A stretch of DNA of 64,000 nt from assembly GCF_001552595.1 (NCBI RefSeq), contig NZ_BCRM01000035.1, positions 1 to 64,000 on the forward strand, in the 5' to 3' direction. Origin of the DNA: Rhodococcus erythropolis NBRC 15567 (GTDB lineage Bacteria; Actinomycetota; Actinomycetes; Mycobacteriales; Mycobacteriaceae). Under the pieces are notes generated by a model. The model searched no databases. It was not told where the DNA came from and saw only the letters and a list, made by a program, of their open reading frames with translations. This document shows, one piece after another, positions 34,658-47,318 of the stretch; position 1 is the first letter of the stretch; each line of letters begins with the position of its first letter. Both the position numbers and the translations under genes were made by a program.

Positions 34658-36256
34658 TCATTCCTCGACGAAGCGGGGGAAAACTGGCGCCGGAGCAGGC
34701 AGTTTCCGGTTGGCGTCGATGCGAACCGCGATGTCGGCGAACTGCCGGTTCTCTTCGCTCTGGCCGAGCAGATCGAGGATGCGTGACGCCGCGTCGGGCA
34801 TCACCGGCTGAACGAGAAGCCCGACGATACGGACCACTTCGAGCGTCACGTACAGAACCGTCGCCATGCGTGCCGGATCGGTCTTACGCAGAACCCACGG
34901 TTCCTGCTTGGAGAAGTACCGGTTGGTCTCGCCGAGAACGCCCCAGATGGCTTCCAGTGCGAGATGCAGAGCCTGCACGTCGAACTCGCTGCGGCACTTG
35001 GCGAGCAGGGCATCCACCGATGCCAGCATCGCCAGGTCGTCCTCGGTGAACTCGCCGGGGGTGGGTACCTGGGCGTCGCAGTTCTTCGCGACCATCGTCA
35101 GCGAACGCTGCGCGAGATTGCCGAGTTCGTTCGAGAGATCAGCATTCATGCGCGTCACGATCGCTTCGTGACTGTAGCTGCCGTCCTGACCGTACGAGAT
35201 CTCGCGGAGCAAGAAGAAGCGGACCGCGTCGAGGCCGTACTGATCGACCATCGCGATGGGGTCGACGACGTTGCCGACGGACTTCGACATCTTCTCGCCC
35301 TTGTTGTACAAGAAGCCGTGGACGAACACCCGCTCCGGCAGTTCGATGCCGGCAGACATGAGGAATGCCGGCCAGTACACGGTGTGGAACCGCGTGATGT
35401 CCTTGCCGATGATGTGCAGGCTCGCGGGCCAGAACTTCTTGAACTCCTCCGAATCGACGTTCGGGTATCCGACGCCCGTCAGGTAGTTGGTGAGGGCGTC
35501 TACCCAGACGTACATGACGTGGTCCGGGTCGCCCGGCACCTTGACGCCCCAGTCGAACGTGGTGCGCGAGATCGAGATGTCCTTGAGGCCGCCCTTGACG
35601 AAGCTGACGATCTCGTTGCGGCGTGTCGTGGGGGCGATGAATTCGGGGTGCTCTTCGTACAGCGCGAGGAGACGCTCCCCGTACGCCGAGAGACGGAAGG
35701 TGTAGTTCGACTCCTCGGTCCACTCCACCGGGGTGCCGGTCTCGGTGGACTGACGGGTGCCGTCCTCCAGAAGCGTGGTCTCGGCTTCGGTGTAGAAGGC
35801 CTCGTCCCGAACCGAGTACCAACCCGAGTACGTGTCGAGGTAGATGTCGCCCGATGCGGCCATCTTCTCCCAGATCGCCTTGCTGGCGACCTGGTGATCA
35901 GCGTCCGTGGTGCGGATGAACCGGTCGTACGAGATGTTCAGGACCTTGTCGAGGTTCTGGAACACGTCGGAGTTTCGAGCCGCGAGTTCGCGTACGTCGA
36001 TGCCCTCTTTGATCGCTGTCTGCTGCATCTTCAGACCGTGCTCGTCGGTACCGGTCATGAAGAACACTTCATGACCGTCCAAACGCTTGAAGCGGGCGAG
36101 CGCGTCCGAGGAGATGTACTCGTACGCGTGGCCGATGTGCGGAGCGCCGTTGGGATACGCGATCGCTGTCGTGATGTAGAACGGCGATCGTTCCGCGCCT
36201 TCCGGGGCGGCGGAGTCCGGGCGCGGGGTCTGGGAGGGTGAGGCAGGCACAGTCAT
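34658..36256 (-). CDS. metG: Methionyl-tRNA synthetase
   Basis: 532 residues. Class I aminoacyl-tRNA synthetase with PHIGHAYEY (HIGH), [10 protein letters not shown] and [13 protein letters not shown] (KMSKS) motifs, then the anticodon-binding helices. It lacks the four-cysteine zinc knuckle and the C-terminal EMAP domain, as in short actinobacterial forms. Divergent from tatD by 21 bases, matching Rv1007c-Rv1008. Confidence 0.96.
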   Translation of the reverse strand: MTVPASPSQTPRPDSAAPEGAERSPFYITTAIAYPNGAPHIGHAYEYISSDALARFKRLDGHEVFFMTGTDEHGLKMQQTAIKEGIDVRELAARNSDVFQNLDKVLNISYDRFIRTTDADHQVASKAIWEKMAASGDIYLDTYSGWYSVRDEAFYTEAETTLLEDGTRQSTETGTPVEWTEESNYTFRLSAYGERLLALYEEHPEFIAPTTRRNEIVSFVKGGLKDISISRTTFDWGVKVPGDPDHVMYVWVDALTNYLTGVGYPNVDSEEFKKFWPASLHIIGKDITRFHTVYWPAFLMSAGIELPERVFVHGFLYNKGEKMSKSVGNVVDPIAMVDQYGLDAVRFFLLREISYGQDGSYSHEAIVTRMNADLSNELGNLAQRSLTMVAKNCDAQVPTPGEFTEDDLAMLASVDALLAKCRSEFDVQALHLALEAIWGVLGETNRYFSKQEPWVLRKTDPARMATVLYVTLEVVRIVGLLVQPVMPDAASRILDLLGQSEENRQFADIAVRIDANRKLPAPAPVFPRFVEE

Positions 36257-36277
36257 GGTGGGCTTACTCTATCGGGC

Positions 36278-37105
36278 GTGAGCAAAGACCGTCCCGCCCC
36301 CGATGCCCCTGAGCCCTTGTCGCCTCTGATCGACGCCCATACGCACCTCGACGCGTGCGGCGCACACGACGCTGCGACCGTGGCCGAAATAGTCGATCGA
36401 GCCGAGGCCGTCGGCGTCGGACGGGTCGTCACGGTGGCCGACGACCTCGATGCTGCACGCTTTGCCGTCGACGCTGCGAACTGGGATTCGAGGGTTTACG
36501 CAGCCGTCGCAATCCATCCGACCAGGGCGAACGTCCTGGATGCCGACACCAGGGCCGAGATCGAACGGTTGGCGTCCGATCCGCGGGTCGTCGCGGTGGG
36601 GGAGACCGGGCTGGATCTCTACTGGCCAGGCAAGCTCGAAGGGTGCGCCACGATCGAGGAGCAGGTCGACGGTTTCCGGTGGCACATCGATCTGGCGAAG
36701 CGTCTCGGTAAGACGCTGATGATTCACAATCGCGAAGCCGATCAGGATCTGCTGCGGGTGCTGCAAGAGGAAGGCGCGCCGGAGACAGTGGTCTTCCACT
36801 GCTTCTCCTCGGATTCGGAGATGGCGCGGGAGTGCATCGCAGCCGGGTACGTGTTGAGTTTTTCGGGAACCGTGAGTTTCAAGAATGCGAAGGCGCTGCG
36901 TGAGGCCGCGCTGTTGGTGCCGTCGGATCAGCTGATCGTCGAGACGGATGCGCCGTTCTTGACGCCGCACCCGTTCCGCGGTGCGCCTAACGAGTCGTAC
37001 TGCCTGCCGTACACAGTGCGTGCACTCGCAGACATCCGCGGCGAGGATCCGCAGACGCTGGCGGCAGCGTCCACGGCGACAGCGGAGCGCGTCTACAAGA
37101 TCTGA
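36278..37105 (+). CDS. tatD: TatD-family metal-dependent hydrolase
   Basis: 275 residues. Cytosolic nuclease-type hydrolase with the metal ligands of the amidohydrolase barrel: IDAHTHLDACG, VGETGLDLYW, MIHNREADQDLL, FHCFSSD and ETDAPFLTPHP. Start at GTG 36278. Confidence 0.93.
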   Translation: MSKDRPAPDAPEPLSPLIDAHTHLDACGAHDAATVAEIVDRAEAVGVGRVVTVADDLDAARFAVDAANWDSRVYAAVAIHPTRANVLDADTRAEIERLASDPRVVAVGETGLDLYWPGKLEGCATIEEQVDGFRWHIDLAKRLGKTLMIHNREADQDLLRVLQEEGAPETVVFHCFSSDSEMARECIAAGYVLSFSGTVSFKNAKALREAALLVPSDQLIVETDAPFLTPHPFRGAPNESYCLPYTVRALADIRGEDPQTLAAASTATAERVYKI

Positions 37106-37182
37106 CGCTATTCTGGTTCGACAGGTAACTCCGCGCCCGGGATCGTCGTGTCCCGGTCCGTCTACTGCGCGGGGTATTTCAG

Positions 37183-37572
37183 ATGAATGACTACAACGTG
37201 GTCACAGTCCGCATCGAAACGTGGGAATTAGAGTGCTGTGCACCGTTGCCGGTGGTCGGCGAAAAATCTTCGTGGGCTTTGCACCCGATACCTGACTCGC
37301 TGTGGTTCGACGGGTCGGTTCATGGAGGAATCTTTCCCGACGACGTGGAACCTACTGCCGGGATCGTTCTCTCGATCCGACTCGAGCGCGGGGAATTTGT
37401 CGAACAAGAACCCAGACACTGGGTGTTGGTGCCTGGAAGCACCGATCATGTTCGAGTCGAGAAGGTCCCACCACATTTTCGCGGAATGTCGTCGCTGGTT
37501 GCCGGTCGGCGTGGCTGGATGGAGACGGCCGTTGTCGTCGAATTGGCCACCACCCGTGCGCCTTTCCGGTAG
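37183..37572 (+). CDS. Hypothetical protein (129 residues)
   Basis: Soluble acidic protein with an N-terminal VRIETWELECCAPLPVVGEKSSWAL segment. The W-x-(L/M)-x-CC pattern recalls small actinobacterial DUF6578-type proteins, but the match is tentative. No membrane segment or catalytic motif. The last codons are part of a 10-bp inverted repeat that continues into the gap before the amino-acid transporter. Confidence 0.6.
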   Translation: MNDYNVVTVRIETWELECCAPLPVVGEKSSWALHPIPDSLWFDGSVHGGIFPDDVEPTAGIVLSIRLERGEFVEQEPRHWVLVPGSTDHVRVEKVPPHFRGMSSLVAGRRGWMETAVVVELATTRAPFR

Positions 37573-37595
37573 TCCCCACTACCAAAAAGGCGCAC
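37556..37595. terminator. Two-level hairpin between convergent genes
   Basis: Outer arms GTGCGCCTTT/AAAGGCGCAC and inner arms GGTAGT/ACTACC around CCCC. It starts inside the coding end of the hypothetical gene and serves both directions. Confidence 0.8.
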
Positions 37596-37608
37596 AGGGG
37601 GCTTGCCC

Positions 37609-38376
37609 CTACAGGACCTTCGCCAGGAAGTCCTGGGTGCGCTGCTGCTGGGGGTTGCCGAACAGGTTCTCCGGCTTGCCTTCTTCGACGATGTATCCAT
37701 CGGCCATGAAGATGACTCGATCGGAAACCTCACGGGCGAAGCCCATTTCGTGGGTTACGACGACCATGGTCATGCCCTGCTTGGCGAGGTCACGAAGCAC
37801 CTGCAGAACCTCTCCCACCATCTCCGGGTCGAGAGCGCTGGTGGCCTCGTCGAAGAGCATGATGTCCGGGCTCATCGCCAGTGCGCGGGCAATGGCCACG
37901 CGTTGCTTCTGCCCACCGGACAGGCTGGCGGGCTTGGCATCTGCCTTCTCCGCGAGACCGACCTGGCCCAGCAGTTTGACGGCGATCTCGCGAGCCTGAT
38001 CCTTGGTCGATCGCCCGGTCTGCACCGGGGCGAGCATCACGTTTTCGACGACGCTCATGTGTGGGAACAGGTTGAAGTGCTGGAACACCATCCCGATGTG
38101 CTGGCGCACCTTGTCGATGTCGACGTCCTTGTTCGTGAGGTCGAACTGGTCGACGCGCACGGAGCCGGCGGTGATGTCTTCGAGGCGGTTGAGGCAGCGC
38201 AGGAAGGTGGACTTACCCGAACCGGAAGGCCCGATGACGCAGACCACTTCACCGCTCTTGATGTCGACGTCGAGGCCTTTGAGGACCTCGTTGTCGCCGA
38301 ACGACTTCTTCAGTCCCTTGACCGAAATCTTGACCTCGGTGTCGGACTTACCCATGTTGACGGCTGTTTCGGTCAC
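37609..38376 (-). CDS. Polar amino-acid ABC transporter ATP-binding protein
   Basis: 255 residues from GTG 38376, overlapping the permease stop (GTGA). Complete ATPase: Walker [11 protein letters not shown]-loop VFQHFNLF, signature LSGGQKQR, Walker [13 protein letters not shown] and switch His VVTHEM. GlnQ-type subunit energising the fused permease upstream; likely substrates are glutamine, glutamate or another polar amino acid. Confidence 0.93.
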   Translation of the reverse strand: MTETAVNMGKSDTEVKISVKGLKKSFGDNEVLKGLDVDIKSGEVVCVIGPSGSGKSTFLRCLNRLEDITAGSVRVDQFDLTNKDVDIDKVRQHIGMVFQHFNLFPHMSVVENVMLAPVQTGRSTKDQAREIAVKLLGQVGLAEKADAKPASLSGGQKQRVAIARALAMSPDIMLFDEATSALDPEMVGEVLQVLRDLAKQGMTMVVVTHEMGFAREVSDRVIFMADGYIVEEGKPENLFGNPQQQRTQDFLAKVL

Positions 38377-39821
38377 TTGTTGATCCTCTTCTCGAGGCGG
38401 TTCGACAGCTTGGTGAGCGCCATGATGATGATGAAGTACATGACGCCGATGATCAGCCACATGTTGAACGACTGGAAGTTGCGCGCGATGATGATGCGCC
38501 CTGTCTGAGTGAGCTCGGCGAGTCCGATGACCGACAGGATCGACGTGTCCTTGAGGGTGATGACGAACTGGTTGATGTACGACGGGATCATCGTGCGAAT
38601 TGCCTGCGGCATGATGACTTTTCGCATCGACTTCATGTAGCTGATGCCCAGGCTTCGTGACGCCTCCATCTGTCCCTTGTCGACGGACAAGATGCCGCCG
38701 CGGACGATTTCAGCCATGTACGCGCCGGCGTTGAGCGAGAGCGTGATGATGCCTGCGGTGAAGGCGGACATCTGGAAATGCAGGGCTGCCGGGATGCCGA
38801 AGTAGATGAAGAACGCCTGCACCAACAGCGGTGTGCCGCGGAAGATGTCGACGTAGGTCGTGCCTATACCTCGGACGAACATGTTGGTGGACACGCGGCA
38901 GAGACCGAAGATCGCACCCAGGACCAGAGCGATCGCGATCGAGACGACCGAGAGAACGATCGTCAACCACAGGCCCTTGAGGAGCTGGGGATAGGTGCTC
39001 TTGATCAAGCCGATGATGGAGTTGTCCGACGTCGACGCGCCCTGACCGAGGTAGGTCGAGACGATTTCGTCGTACTGGCCGTCGTCGCGCAGGTTCTGCA
39101 GTCCAGCGTTGAACATCTGGAGCAGTTCGGCGTTCTGGCCCTTGTTGACTGCGAAGCCGTAGCTCGCGCCCACCTCTTTTTCGGTGACCGTCTTGAGGCC
39201 GTTGCCCTGGGTGATGCCGTAGGCGAGGACGGGGTAGTCGTCGAAGACTGCGACGGAGTTTCCGGTGCGGACCTCGTCGTACATGCTGGCGGAGTCGGCG
39301 AAATAGACTGTGGTGAAGCCGTATTGGTCCTTGATGGACTCGGCGAAGCTGGCGCCCTCGGTGCCGTTCTTGACCGCGACGCGCTTGCCCTTCAGATCCT
39401 CGTACGACTTCACGTCGTTGTCGGTCTCGAGGACCGCCATCTGCACGCCCGACTCGAAGTACGGGTCGGAGAAGTCGAAAACCTGCTTGCGGGCGTCGGT
39501 GATGGACATGCCGGCGATGACGCCGTCCGCCTGCCCGGCTTGCACGGCCTGAAGCGCAGCGTCGAAGCCGAGCTGCTTGATGTCGACCTTGAAACCTTGG
39601 TCCTCGGCGATCGCGTTGAGGAGATCGATGTCGATGCCGACGAGTTTGCCGTCTTCGTTCTCGAATTCGAACGGGGCGAATGTCAGATCGGTGGCGATCG
39701 TGTAGGTGCGACCGGGTTGCGCGCTCGCGATTCCGGGGGCGAACAGCGCTGCGATCAGCGCCAGCAGGATGGCCAGGATCGGCCACCTGGCATTACGTGG
39801 TCTGTCGAATCTTCTTCGCAC
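38373..39821 (-). CDS. Fused substrate-binding protein and permease, amino-acid ABC transporter
   Basis: About 482 residues from GTG 39821. Residues ~14-36 form a signal or anchor helix ([22 protein letters not shown]). Residues ~40-265 are a periplasmic-type binding domain ([32 protein letters not shown]). From ~275 comes an HisM/GlnP-type permease with the inner-membrane signature ([33 protein letters not shown]). Fusion of receptor and channel is known in GlnP-type transporters of Gram-positives. The start is inferred from the signal helix. Confidence 0.88.
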   Translation of the reverse strand: MRRRFDRPRNARWPILAILLALIAALFAPGIASAQPGRTYTIATDLTFAPFEFENEDGKLVGIDIDLLNAIAEDQGFKVDIKQLGFDAALQAVQAGQADGVIAGMSITDARKQVFDFSDPYFESGVQMAVLETDNDVKSYEDLKGKRVAVKNGTEGASFAESIKDQYGFTTVYFADSASMYDEVRTGNSVAVFDDYPVLAYGITQGNGLKTVTEKEVGASYGFAVNKGQNAELLQMFNAGLQNLRDDGQYDEIVSTYLGQGASTSDNSIIGLIKSTYPQLLKGLWLTIVLSVVSIAIALVLGAIFGLCRVSTNMFVRGIGTTYVDIFRGTPLLVQAFFIYFGIPAALHFQMSAFTAGIITLSLNAGAYMAEIVRGGILSVDKGQMEASRSLGISYMKSMRKVIMPQAIRTMIPSYINQFVITLKDTSILSVIGLAELTQTGRIIIARNFQSFNMWLIIGVMYFIIIMALTKLSNRLEKRINK

Positions 39822-39988
39822 TATCGCCCAGCTTTCTTCTGTCGCGCCCGGGATCGCCGGACTGCTTTGAACCAGACGAGAACATACTGCGCCCAGAGCT
39901 GAATCGATACACGGGTATCGGAGCCGGAAAGTGCAGAACACACGACACGCCGTTGCCGTTCCGTGACAAAAGTCGCATTTCGTTGTGA

Positions 39989-42343
<2,355 letters not shown>

Positions 42344-42352
42344 GTTCTACTG

Positions 42353-43252
42353 GTGTCAGACGCCGAACAATCGAACGAACCCATCGCTACTCCGCGCGGG
42401 CAGGCAGCCCTGCTCGGTCCGGTCGAGGTGCGCGCTCTTGCCGAGGAATTCGGTGTCCGGCCCACGAAACAGTTGGGGCAGAACTTCGTTCACGACGCCA
42501 ATACCGTGCGACGCATCGTCACCACGGCAGGCGTCACTCGTGACGATGTCGTTCTCGAGGTGGGGCCGGGTCTCGGTTCGCTGACGATGGCGCTGATGGA
42601 TGTCGTCGATCGTGTGATCGCGGTCGAGATCGATCCCAACCTTGCGGCTCGCCTTCCCAAGACGGTGGCCGAGCGAGCGCCGGAGTTGGCCGATCGACTG
42701 ACCGTCGTCGAAGCGGACGCGATGCGTGTGCTGCCTTCACAGATTCCAGGCGAGCCGACCGCGCTTGTCGCGAACCTGCCGTACAACGTCGCGGTGCCGG
42801 TGCTGTTGCATCTGTTCGCGTCGCTCCCGAGTCTGCGGACCGCACTCGTGATGGTGCAAGCCGAGGTTGCCGGTCGCCTGGCGGCTGATCCGGGAAGCAA
42901 GATCTACGGCGTTCCCAGCGTCAAGGCCAACTTCTTCGGCGAGGTTCGCCGCGCCGGGGCCGTCGGACGCAACGTCTTCTGGCCGGTGCCGAAGGTGGAA
43001 TCCGGACTGGTTCGTATCGATCGGTACGCGGAGCCGCCGTGGCCGATGGACGAGAAGCACCGCAAGCAGGTTTTTGCTGCCATCGACGCCGCATTCGCGC
43101 AGCGCCGCAAGACTTTGCGTGCCGCGCTCAGTGGTTGGGCAGGTTCGCCTGCCGAAGCCGAGCGACGGCTCCTCGCTGCCGGCATCGAGCCACAGACGCG
43201 TGGCGAGATGCTCGACGCAGCAGCCTTCGTTCGGCTGGCTGGAGGCGAATAG
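42353..43252 (+). CDS. rsmA: 16S rRNA dimethyladenosine transferase (KsgA)
   Basis: 299 residues, GTG start. SAM-binding motif [12 protein letters not shown], the acidic loop [11 protein letters not shown] and catalytic [11 protein letters not shown]; dimethylates A1518 and A1519. N-terminal [12 protein letters not shown] is the family signature. In M. tuberculosis ispE follows directly; here copper and drug-export genes intervene. Confidence 0.95.
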   Translation: MSDAEQSNEPIATPRGQAALLGPVEVRALAEEFGVRPTKQLGQNFVHDANTVRRIVTTAGVTRDDVVLEVGPGLGSLTMALMDVVDRVIAVEIDPNLAARLPKTVAERAPELADRLTVVEADAMRVLPSQIPGEPTALVANLPYNVAVPVLLHLFASLPSLRTALVMVQAEVAGRLAADPGSKIYGVPSVKANFFGEVRRAGAVGRNVFWPVPKVESGLVRIDRYAEPPWPMDEKHRKQVFAAIDAAFAQRRKTLRAALSGWAGSPAEAERRLLAAGIEPQTRGEMLDAAAFVRLAGGE

Positions 43253-43302
43253 CCCCGTGCGCGGTTAAGGAGTGCAGGGACTCCCTAACCGCGCACAGGG
43301 GC
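43252..43302. terminator. Bidirectional terminator between rsmA and copA
   Basis: Stacked inverted repeats: CCCC/GGGG, GTGCGCGGTTA (43257-43267)/TAACCGCGCAC (43286-43296), and inner GGAGT/ACTCC. Confidence 0.85.
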
Positions 43303-43310
43303 TCGCCCCC

Positions 43311-45572
43311 TTACTTGAACCGCCGCAACCTCAGGCTGTTGCTCACCACGAACACACTGCTGAATGCCATTGCGGCACCAGCGAGCATCGGGTTGAGCAG
43401 GCCGGCCGCAGCCAGCGGGATCGCTGCCGTGTTGTAGGCGAATGCCCAGAACAGGTTGCCCTTGATGGTCTTGAGCGTCTTGCGGGACAGTCGAATTGCA
43501 TCGGCTGCCGACCGCAGGTCACCTCGAACCAGGGTGATGTCGCTGGCCTCGATTGCAACGTCGGTACCCGTGCCCATCGCCAGACCGAGATCGGCCTGAG
43601 CCAGGGCCGCCGCGTCGTTCACGCCGTCGCCGACCATGGCTACGACGCGTCCTTCCGCCTGCAGCTTCTTGACGGCGTCGACCTTGTCCGCCGGCATGAC
43701 CTCGGCGAAGACGGTGCTGATCCCGACCTGATCCGCCACGGTGCGGGCAACGGTGGCGTTGTCACCGGTCAGCAGAACCGGTTCGAGGCCGAGTGCCTTC
43801 AACTGCGCGATTGCTTCGGCGCTCGTGTCCTTGACCGCGTCGGCGATCACGAGGACGCCGTGCGCCTTACCGTCCCAGCCCACCGCGATTGCGGTGCGCC
43901 CGGCCTTCTCTGCTTCAGCTTTCGCGTCACGGAGATTTTCCGGCAACGGCATCGACCAGTCGGCGAGCAGCGCGTCTCGGCCGGCAACAACGGCATGACC
44001 GTCGACCATTCCCTGCACGCCGCGACCGGCGACGTTCACGAAATCCTCGACCGCAGGCAATTCGCCCACGGCTTCGGTCGCACCCTTCGCGATCGCAGCG
44101 GCGATGGGGTGCTCGGAGCGATGCTCGAGTGCACCGGCCAGCCGAAGGACCTCGTCGACGGTTGTTCCTTCGCCCACCACGGTGTCCAGCAATGTCATCT
44201 GACCGGTGGTGACGGTCCCCGTCTTGTCGAGCACGACGGTGTCGACTGCGCGCGTCGATTCGAGCACCTCGGGTCCCTTGATGAGGATTCCCATCTGGGC
44301 TCCGCGGCCGGTGCCCACCAACAGAGCTGTGGGCGTTGCCAATCCGAGAGCACAGGGGCACGCGATGATCAGGACGGCGACCGCAGCGGTGAACGCCATC
44401 TCGATGGGGTTGCCGGTACCGAGCCAGTAGCCCAGTGTCGCAACGGCAATCGCGATGACGACCGGTACGAAGATGCCGGCGATTCGATCGGCGAGGCGCT
44501 GAACTTCGGCCTTGCCGTTCTGGGCGTCTTCGACCAGTGCCGCCATCTGGGCGAGTTGGGTGTCGCTCCCGACTCGGGTGGCCTCGACGGTCAAGGTTCC
44601 ACCGACATTGACGGTGGCCCCGACGACGGTGTCTCCGACACCGACCTCCTCCGGGACGGATTCGCCGGTCAACATGCTCATGTCGACGGCTGAGCGGCCT
44701 TCGGTGATGATGCCGTCGGTGGCGATCTTCTCGCCGGGCCGAACGATGAAGGAGTCGCCCGCTGCCAGTTCTTCGGCGGGGATTCGTACTTCGACGCCGT
44801 TTCGCAGTACCGCGACGTCTTTTGCACCGAGTTCCATGAGCGCGCGTAGTGCGGCGCCGGACGTGCGCTTGGACTTGTGCTCGAAGTAGCGTCCGGCGAG
44901 CACGAACGTGATGACGCCCGCGGCAACCTCGAGGTAGATGTTGGCGCTGCCGTCCATCCGGTCGACCGTCAGTCTGAACGCGTGTTTCATTCCCGCTTCG
45001 CCCGCGGTGCCGAAGAACAGTGCATACAGCGACCAGACGAACGCTGCGATGGTGCCCAGCGAGATGAGCGTGTCCATCGTTGCGGCGCCGTGACGCAGGT
45101 TGACCCAGGCAGCCCGGTGGAAGGGAAGGGCCGCCCACACGATGACCGGTGCGGCCAGCGTGAGGGAGAGCCACTGCCAGTTGTCGAACTGCAACGCAGG
45201 AATCATCGCCATCGCGATGACCGGCACGGAGAGCAGAGTCGAGATGATCAGGCGGGTACGAAGCTCGCGCAGATCACGATCCTGCGGGGTTTCCGCATCC
45301 GGGTCGACGGTGTCTGGCGCGCTGGGCGGTTTCGGGAGCGCGGCAGCGTAACCGGCATTCTCGACGGCGGTGACCAAATCTTCGACGGGTACCCCGTCCG
45401 GGAAGGTGACCTTGGCTTTTTCCGTCGCGTAGTTGACGGTGGCTGTGACGCCGTCGATCTTGTTGAGCTTCTTCTCGATTCGTGACGCGCAGGAGGCGCA
45501 GGTCATTCCGGTGATCGCGAGTTCGACGCTGCTCGAGTTGGCAGCATTGTCGACCGCAGTCGGTGACGTCAT
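43311..45572 (-). CDS. copA: Copper-exporting P1B-type ATPase
   Basis: 753 residues. One N-terminal heavy-metal-associated domain ([18 protein letters not shown]), eight membrane helices, the copper-binding CPC in [15 protein letters not shown], phosphorylation motif [24 protein letters not shown] (HP motif) and the [10 protein letters not shown] hinge. Exports Cu(I). Its ATG overlaps the stop of the upstream membrane-anchored gene (TGATG), completing a copZ-(anchored protein)-copA operon. Confidence 0.95.
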   Translation of the reverse strand: MTSPTAVDNAANSSSVELAITGMTCASCASRIEKKLNKIDGVTATVNYATEKAKVTFPDGVPVEDLVTAVENAGYAAALPKPPSAPDTVDPDAETPQDRDLRELRTRLIISTLLSVPVIAMAMIPALQFDNWQWLSLTLAAPVIVWAALPFHRAAWVNLRHGAATMDTLISLGTIAAFVWSLYALFFGTAGEAGMKHAFRLTVDRMDGSANIYLEVAAGVITFVLAGRYFEHKSKRTSGAALRALMELGAKDVAVLRNGVEVRIPAEELAAGDSFIVRPGEKIATDGIITEGRSAVDMSMLTGESVPEEVGVGDTVVGATVNVGGTLTVEATRVGSDTQLAQMAALVEDAQNGKAEVQRLADRIAGIFVPVVIAIAVATLGYWLGTGNPIEMAFTAAVAVLIIACPCALGLATPTALLVGTGRGAQMGILIKGPEVLESTRAVDTVVLDKTGTVTTGQMTLLDTVVGEGTTVDEVLRLAGALEHRSEHPIAAAIAKGATEAVGELPAVEDFVNVAGRGVQGMVDGHAVVAGRDALLADWSMPLPENLRDAKAEAEKAGRTAIAVGWDGKAHGVLVIADAVKDTSAEAIAQLKALGLEPVLLTGDNATVARTVADQVGISTVFAEVMPADKVDAVKKLQAEGRVVAMVGDGVNDAAALAQADLGLAMGTGTDVAIEASDITLVRGDLRSAADAIRLSRKTLKTIKGNLFWAFAYNTAAIPLAAAGLLNPMLAGAAMAFSSVFVVSNSLRLRRFK

Positions 45573-46486
45573 CAGTGCCCTCCCTCGTGATTGTCTGGAA
45601 CTGAAGCTGCGGAAGTGCCTGCATCAACAGTGAATTCGGCGGTGCGAACCACGCCCTCGTGCTGGAAGTCGAGGAACAGTCGGTATGTGCCTTCGCTCGG
45701 CGCCTGTGCGTGGAAGGAAACGTCAGGACCGGGAGAAGTGACGCCGTCGCCCGGTTCACCCTCGGGGTGAACGTGCAGGTAGGCGAGGTCGCCGGTGCGA
45801 AGCGCAACAAGATGACCGTAGGCACCGAGGTACGGATCGAGATCGGTGACCGGGGCTCCGTCGCGAGCAACGCTCAGCGTGATCGGGCCGCCGGCAGTGG
45901 TCAGATCACCGTCGAGAGTCACGGTGTATCCGTCGACGGTTGCGGTCGCGCTCTTCGCGGGCAGCGGCGCAGGAGTGAATTCGCCTGCCACGTCGAAGTT
46001 TCGGCCGAGTGTCAGTTGGGTGCCGTCGGCGGGATCGAAGTCCGCGAAGACTCGGTAGGTGCCGGCGACGGGCCAGGTCCAGTCGATCGACCAGGTGCCG
46101 TCTGCGGCGAGAGAAGGATGTACGTGGCGGAATTCGCTGGTGTCGTTTCGGACGACGATGAGGTGGAGCTTCTTCTCGTGCAGGAGGTCGAAATCGACGA
46201 CGGGCTTGTTGGTGCTGTCGAGAATCCGGAAGGTCAAGGTTCCCGGCTCCCCAGCTCGACCGGGTGCCGTCACGTCGGTGAGTGTGTATCCGCCGGAAGA
46301 GACTTCGAGCCCTGCGGGTGTCGCCGAATCCATGCCTGGCATCGATTCAGCGGTTGATTCGTGGGTGCTGTGCTGGGTAGTGGACATGTCTATCGGGCTT
46401 CCGATTGCGGCCCCCACGCCGAGGGCGGCGCCGAAGACGGCGACCAACCCTACGGCGTAGGTGGCAAGTGTTGTCGAGGTGCGCAC
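45572..46486 (-). CDS. Membrane-anchored copper-operon protein
   Basis: About 304 residues from GTG 46486, eight bases after copZ. One membrane helix ([24 protein letters not shown]), then a Met/His segment ([20 protein letters not shown]) that could bind Cu(I), then a beta-rich extracytoplasmic part with [18 protein letters not shown] and [15 protein letters not shown] motifs. Similar proteins occur beside copA in Rhodococcus and relatives. Probably a periplasm-side copper handler; not characterised as far as I know. The longer frame to 46603 overlaps copZ. Confidence 0.75.
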   Translation of the reverse strand: MRTSTTLATYAVGLVAVFGAALGVGAAIGSPIDMSTTQHSTHESTAESMPGMDSATPAGLEVSSGGYTLTDVTAPGRAGEPGTLTFRILDSTNKPVVDFDLLHEKKLHLIVVRNDTSEFRHVHPSLAADGTWSIDWTWPVAGTYRVFADFDPADGTQLTLGRNFDVAGEFTPAPLPAKSATATVDGYTVTLDGDLTTAGGPITLSVARDGAPVTDLDPYLGAYGHLVALRTGDLAYLHVHPEGEPGDGVTSPGPDVSFHAQAPSEGTYRLFLDFQHEGVVRTAEFTVDAGTSAASVPDNHEGGH

Positions 46487-46493
46487 GGCTGAC

Positions 46494-46703
46494 TCAGCTT
46501 GGTACGACTGCGTAGCCGGCTTCGTCGACTGCTGCGACGACGTCGGCTGCGGAGACGGGGGCATCGCTGGTGACAACGACGCGTCCGCTCGCCAATTCGA
46601 CATCCACCGCGGTTACGCCCGCGATGTTGCCGATCTCTTCCTTGACGGATCCGACGCAGTGTCCGCAGGTCATTCCGGAAACGGTGTATTCGGCGGTGGT
46701 CAT
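46494..46703 (-). CDS. copZ: Copper chaperone CopZ
   Basis: 69 residues consisting of one HMA domain with GMTCGHCVGSVKEEI (MxCxxC). Delivers Cu(I) to CopA. First gene of the operon; the CsoR-like operator lies 72 bases upstream. Confidence 0.93.
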   Translation of the reverse strand: MTTAEYTVSGMTCGHCVGSVKEEIGNIAGVTAVDVELASGRVVVTSDAPVSAADVVAAVDEAGYAVVPS

Positions 46704-46774
46704 CGCAGATCCCTTCGCTTGTGTAAAACTCATTTTACGGATACCCGGTGTAGGTATCTCCCTGGGACTGAAGG

Positions 46775-46789
46775 TACCCCCAGGGGGTA
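46775..46789. promoter_or_regulatory. CsoR-type copper operator
   Basis: TACCCCCAGGGGGTA, a perfect palindrome around A, matches the CsoR consensus TACCC-n-GGGTA. A weaker related element, ATACC-7 nt-GGTAT, lies at 46741-46757, between it and copZ. No csoR gene is in the window. Confidence 0.8.
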
Positions 46790-46891
46790 TGCCTGTCAAC
46801 GGGTTGGGCAGTGACGAAGGCCTCAGGGAAGACAACAGGGCGGATGTGTGGTCTACTTGTGTTGGTCGTAAGTGTTTGTGTTTGTGTTTCC

Positions 46892-46920
46892 ACGCTCGCA
46901 AATGGTTAGGTTGCGAGCGT
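46892..46920 (+). other. Hairpin in the cold-shock gene leader region
   Basis: Perfect 10-bp arms ACGCTCGCAA/TTGCGAGCGT with a nine-base loop, about 100 bases upstream of the cold-shock start codon. No T-tract follows, so a 5' UTR structure is more likely than a terminator. Confidence 0.5.
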
Positions 46921-47017
46921 TTGGACATCCTCCACGGATTTGTCTCAGAACGGTCGTAGTAAGTGACCCGGGCGGTCGAAGCGACTGCCTGTTGACACTG
47001 TGTTAGAGGAGATTTAC

Positions 47018-47221
47018 ATGGCAGAGGGCATCGTGAAGTGGTTCAACTCCGAGAAGGGGTTCGGCTTCATCGCTCCCGAAGACGGCAGTGCTGACGTCTT
47101 CGTTCACTACTCCGAGATCCAGAGTGGCGGCTTCCGCACTCTCGAGGAGAACCAGCGCGTGGCGTTCGAGATCGGTCAGGGCAACAAGGGCCCGCAGGCC
47201 ACCGGCGTTACCATCGTCTAA
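47018..47221 (+). CDS. cspA: Cold-shock protein
   Basis: 67 residues: [23 protein letters not shown]... with RNP1 (KGFGFI) and RNP2 (VFVHY) nucleic-acid-binding motifs. ATG 47018 has AGAGGAG seven bases upstream. Single-domain RNA chaperone. A long leader with a hairpin precedes it. Confidence 0.95.
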   Translation: MAEGIVKWFNSEKGFGFIAPEDGSADVFVHYSEIQSGGFRTLEENQRVAFEIGQGNKGPQATGVTIV

Positions 47222-47261
47222 GACGTCCATGTGAGTCGGGCAACCGACGCATGACGTACTG

Positions 47262-47295
47262 ACAAGACCCCAACTCTTCGGAGTTGGGGTCTTGT
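47262..47295 (+). terminator. Terminator after cspA
   Basis: Perfect 15-bp stem ACAAGACCCCAACTC with a TTCG tetraloop, 41 bases after the stop. Confidence 0.95.
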
Positions 47296-47318
47296 TGCAT
47301 TTTGGGTGAAAAGTGCTC

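Noticed and set aside
34964-36241. 425-residue plus-strand open frame opposite metG
   Set aside because: Antisense to methionyl-tRNA synthetase with intact HIGH and KMSKS motifs; its own translation shows no recognisable domain.
38778-39902. 374-residue plus-strand open frame opposite the amino-acid transporter fusion
   Set aside because: Shadow frame of the binding-protein/permease gene; no recognisable motif.
43272-44693. 473-residue plus-strand open frame opposite copA
   Set aside because: It is the antisense shadow of a well-supported P-type ATPase with all motifs; high G+C makes long antisense frames common.
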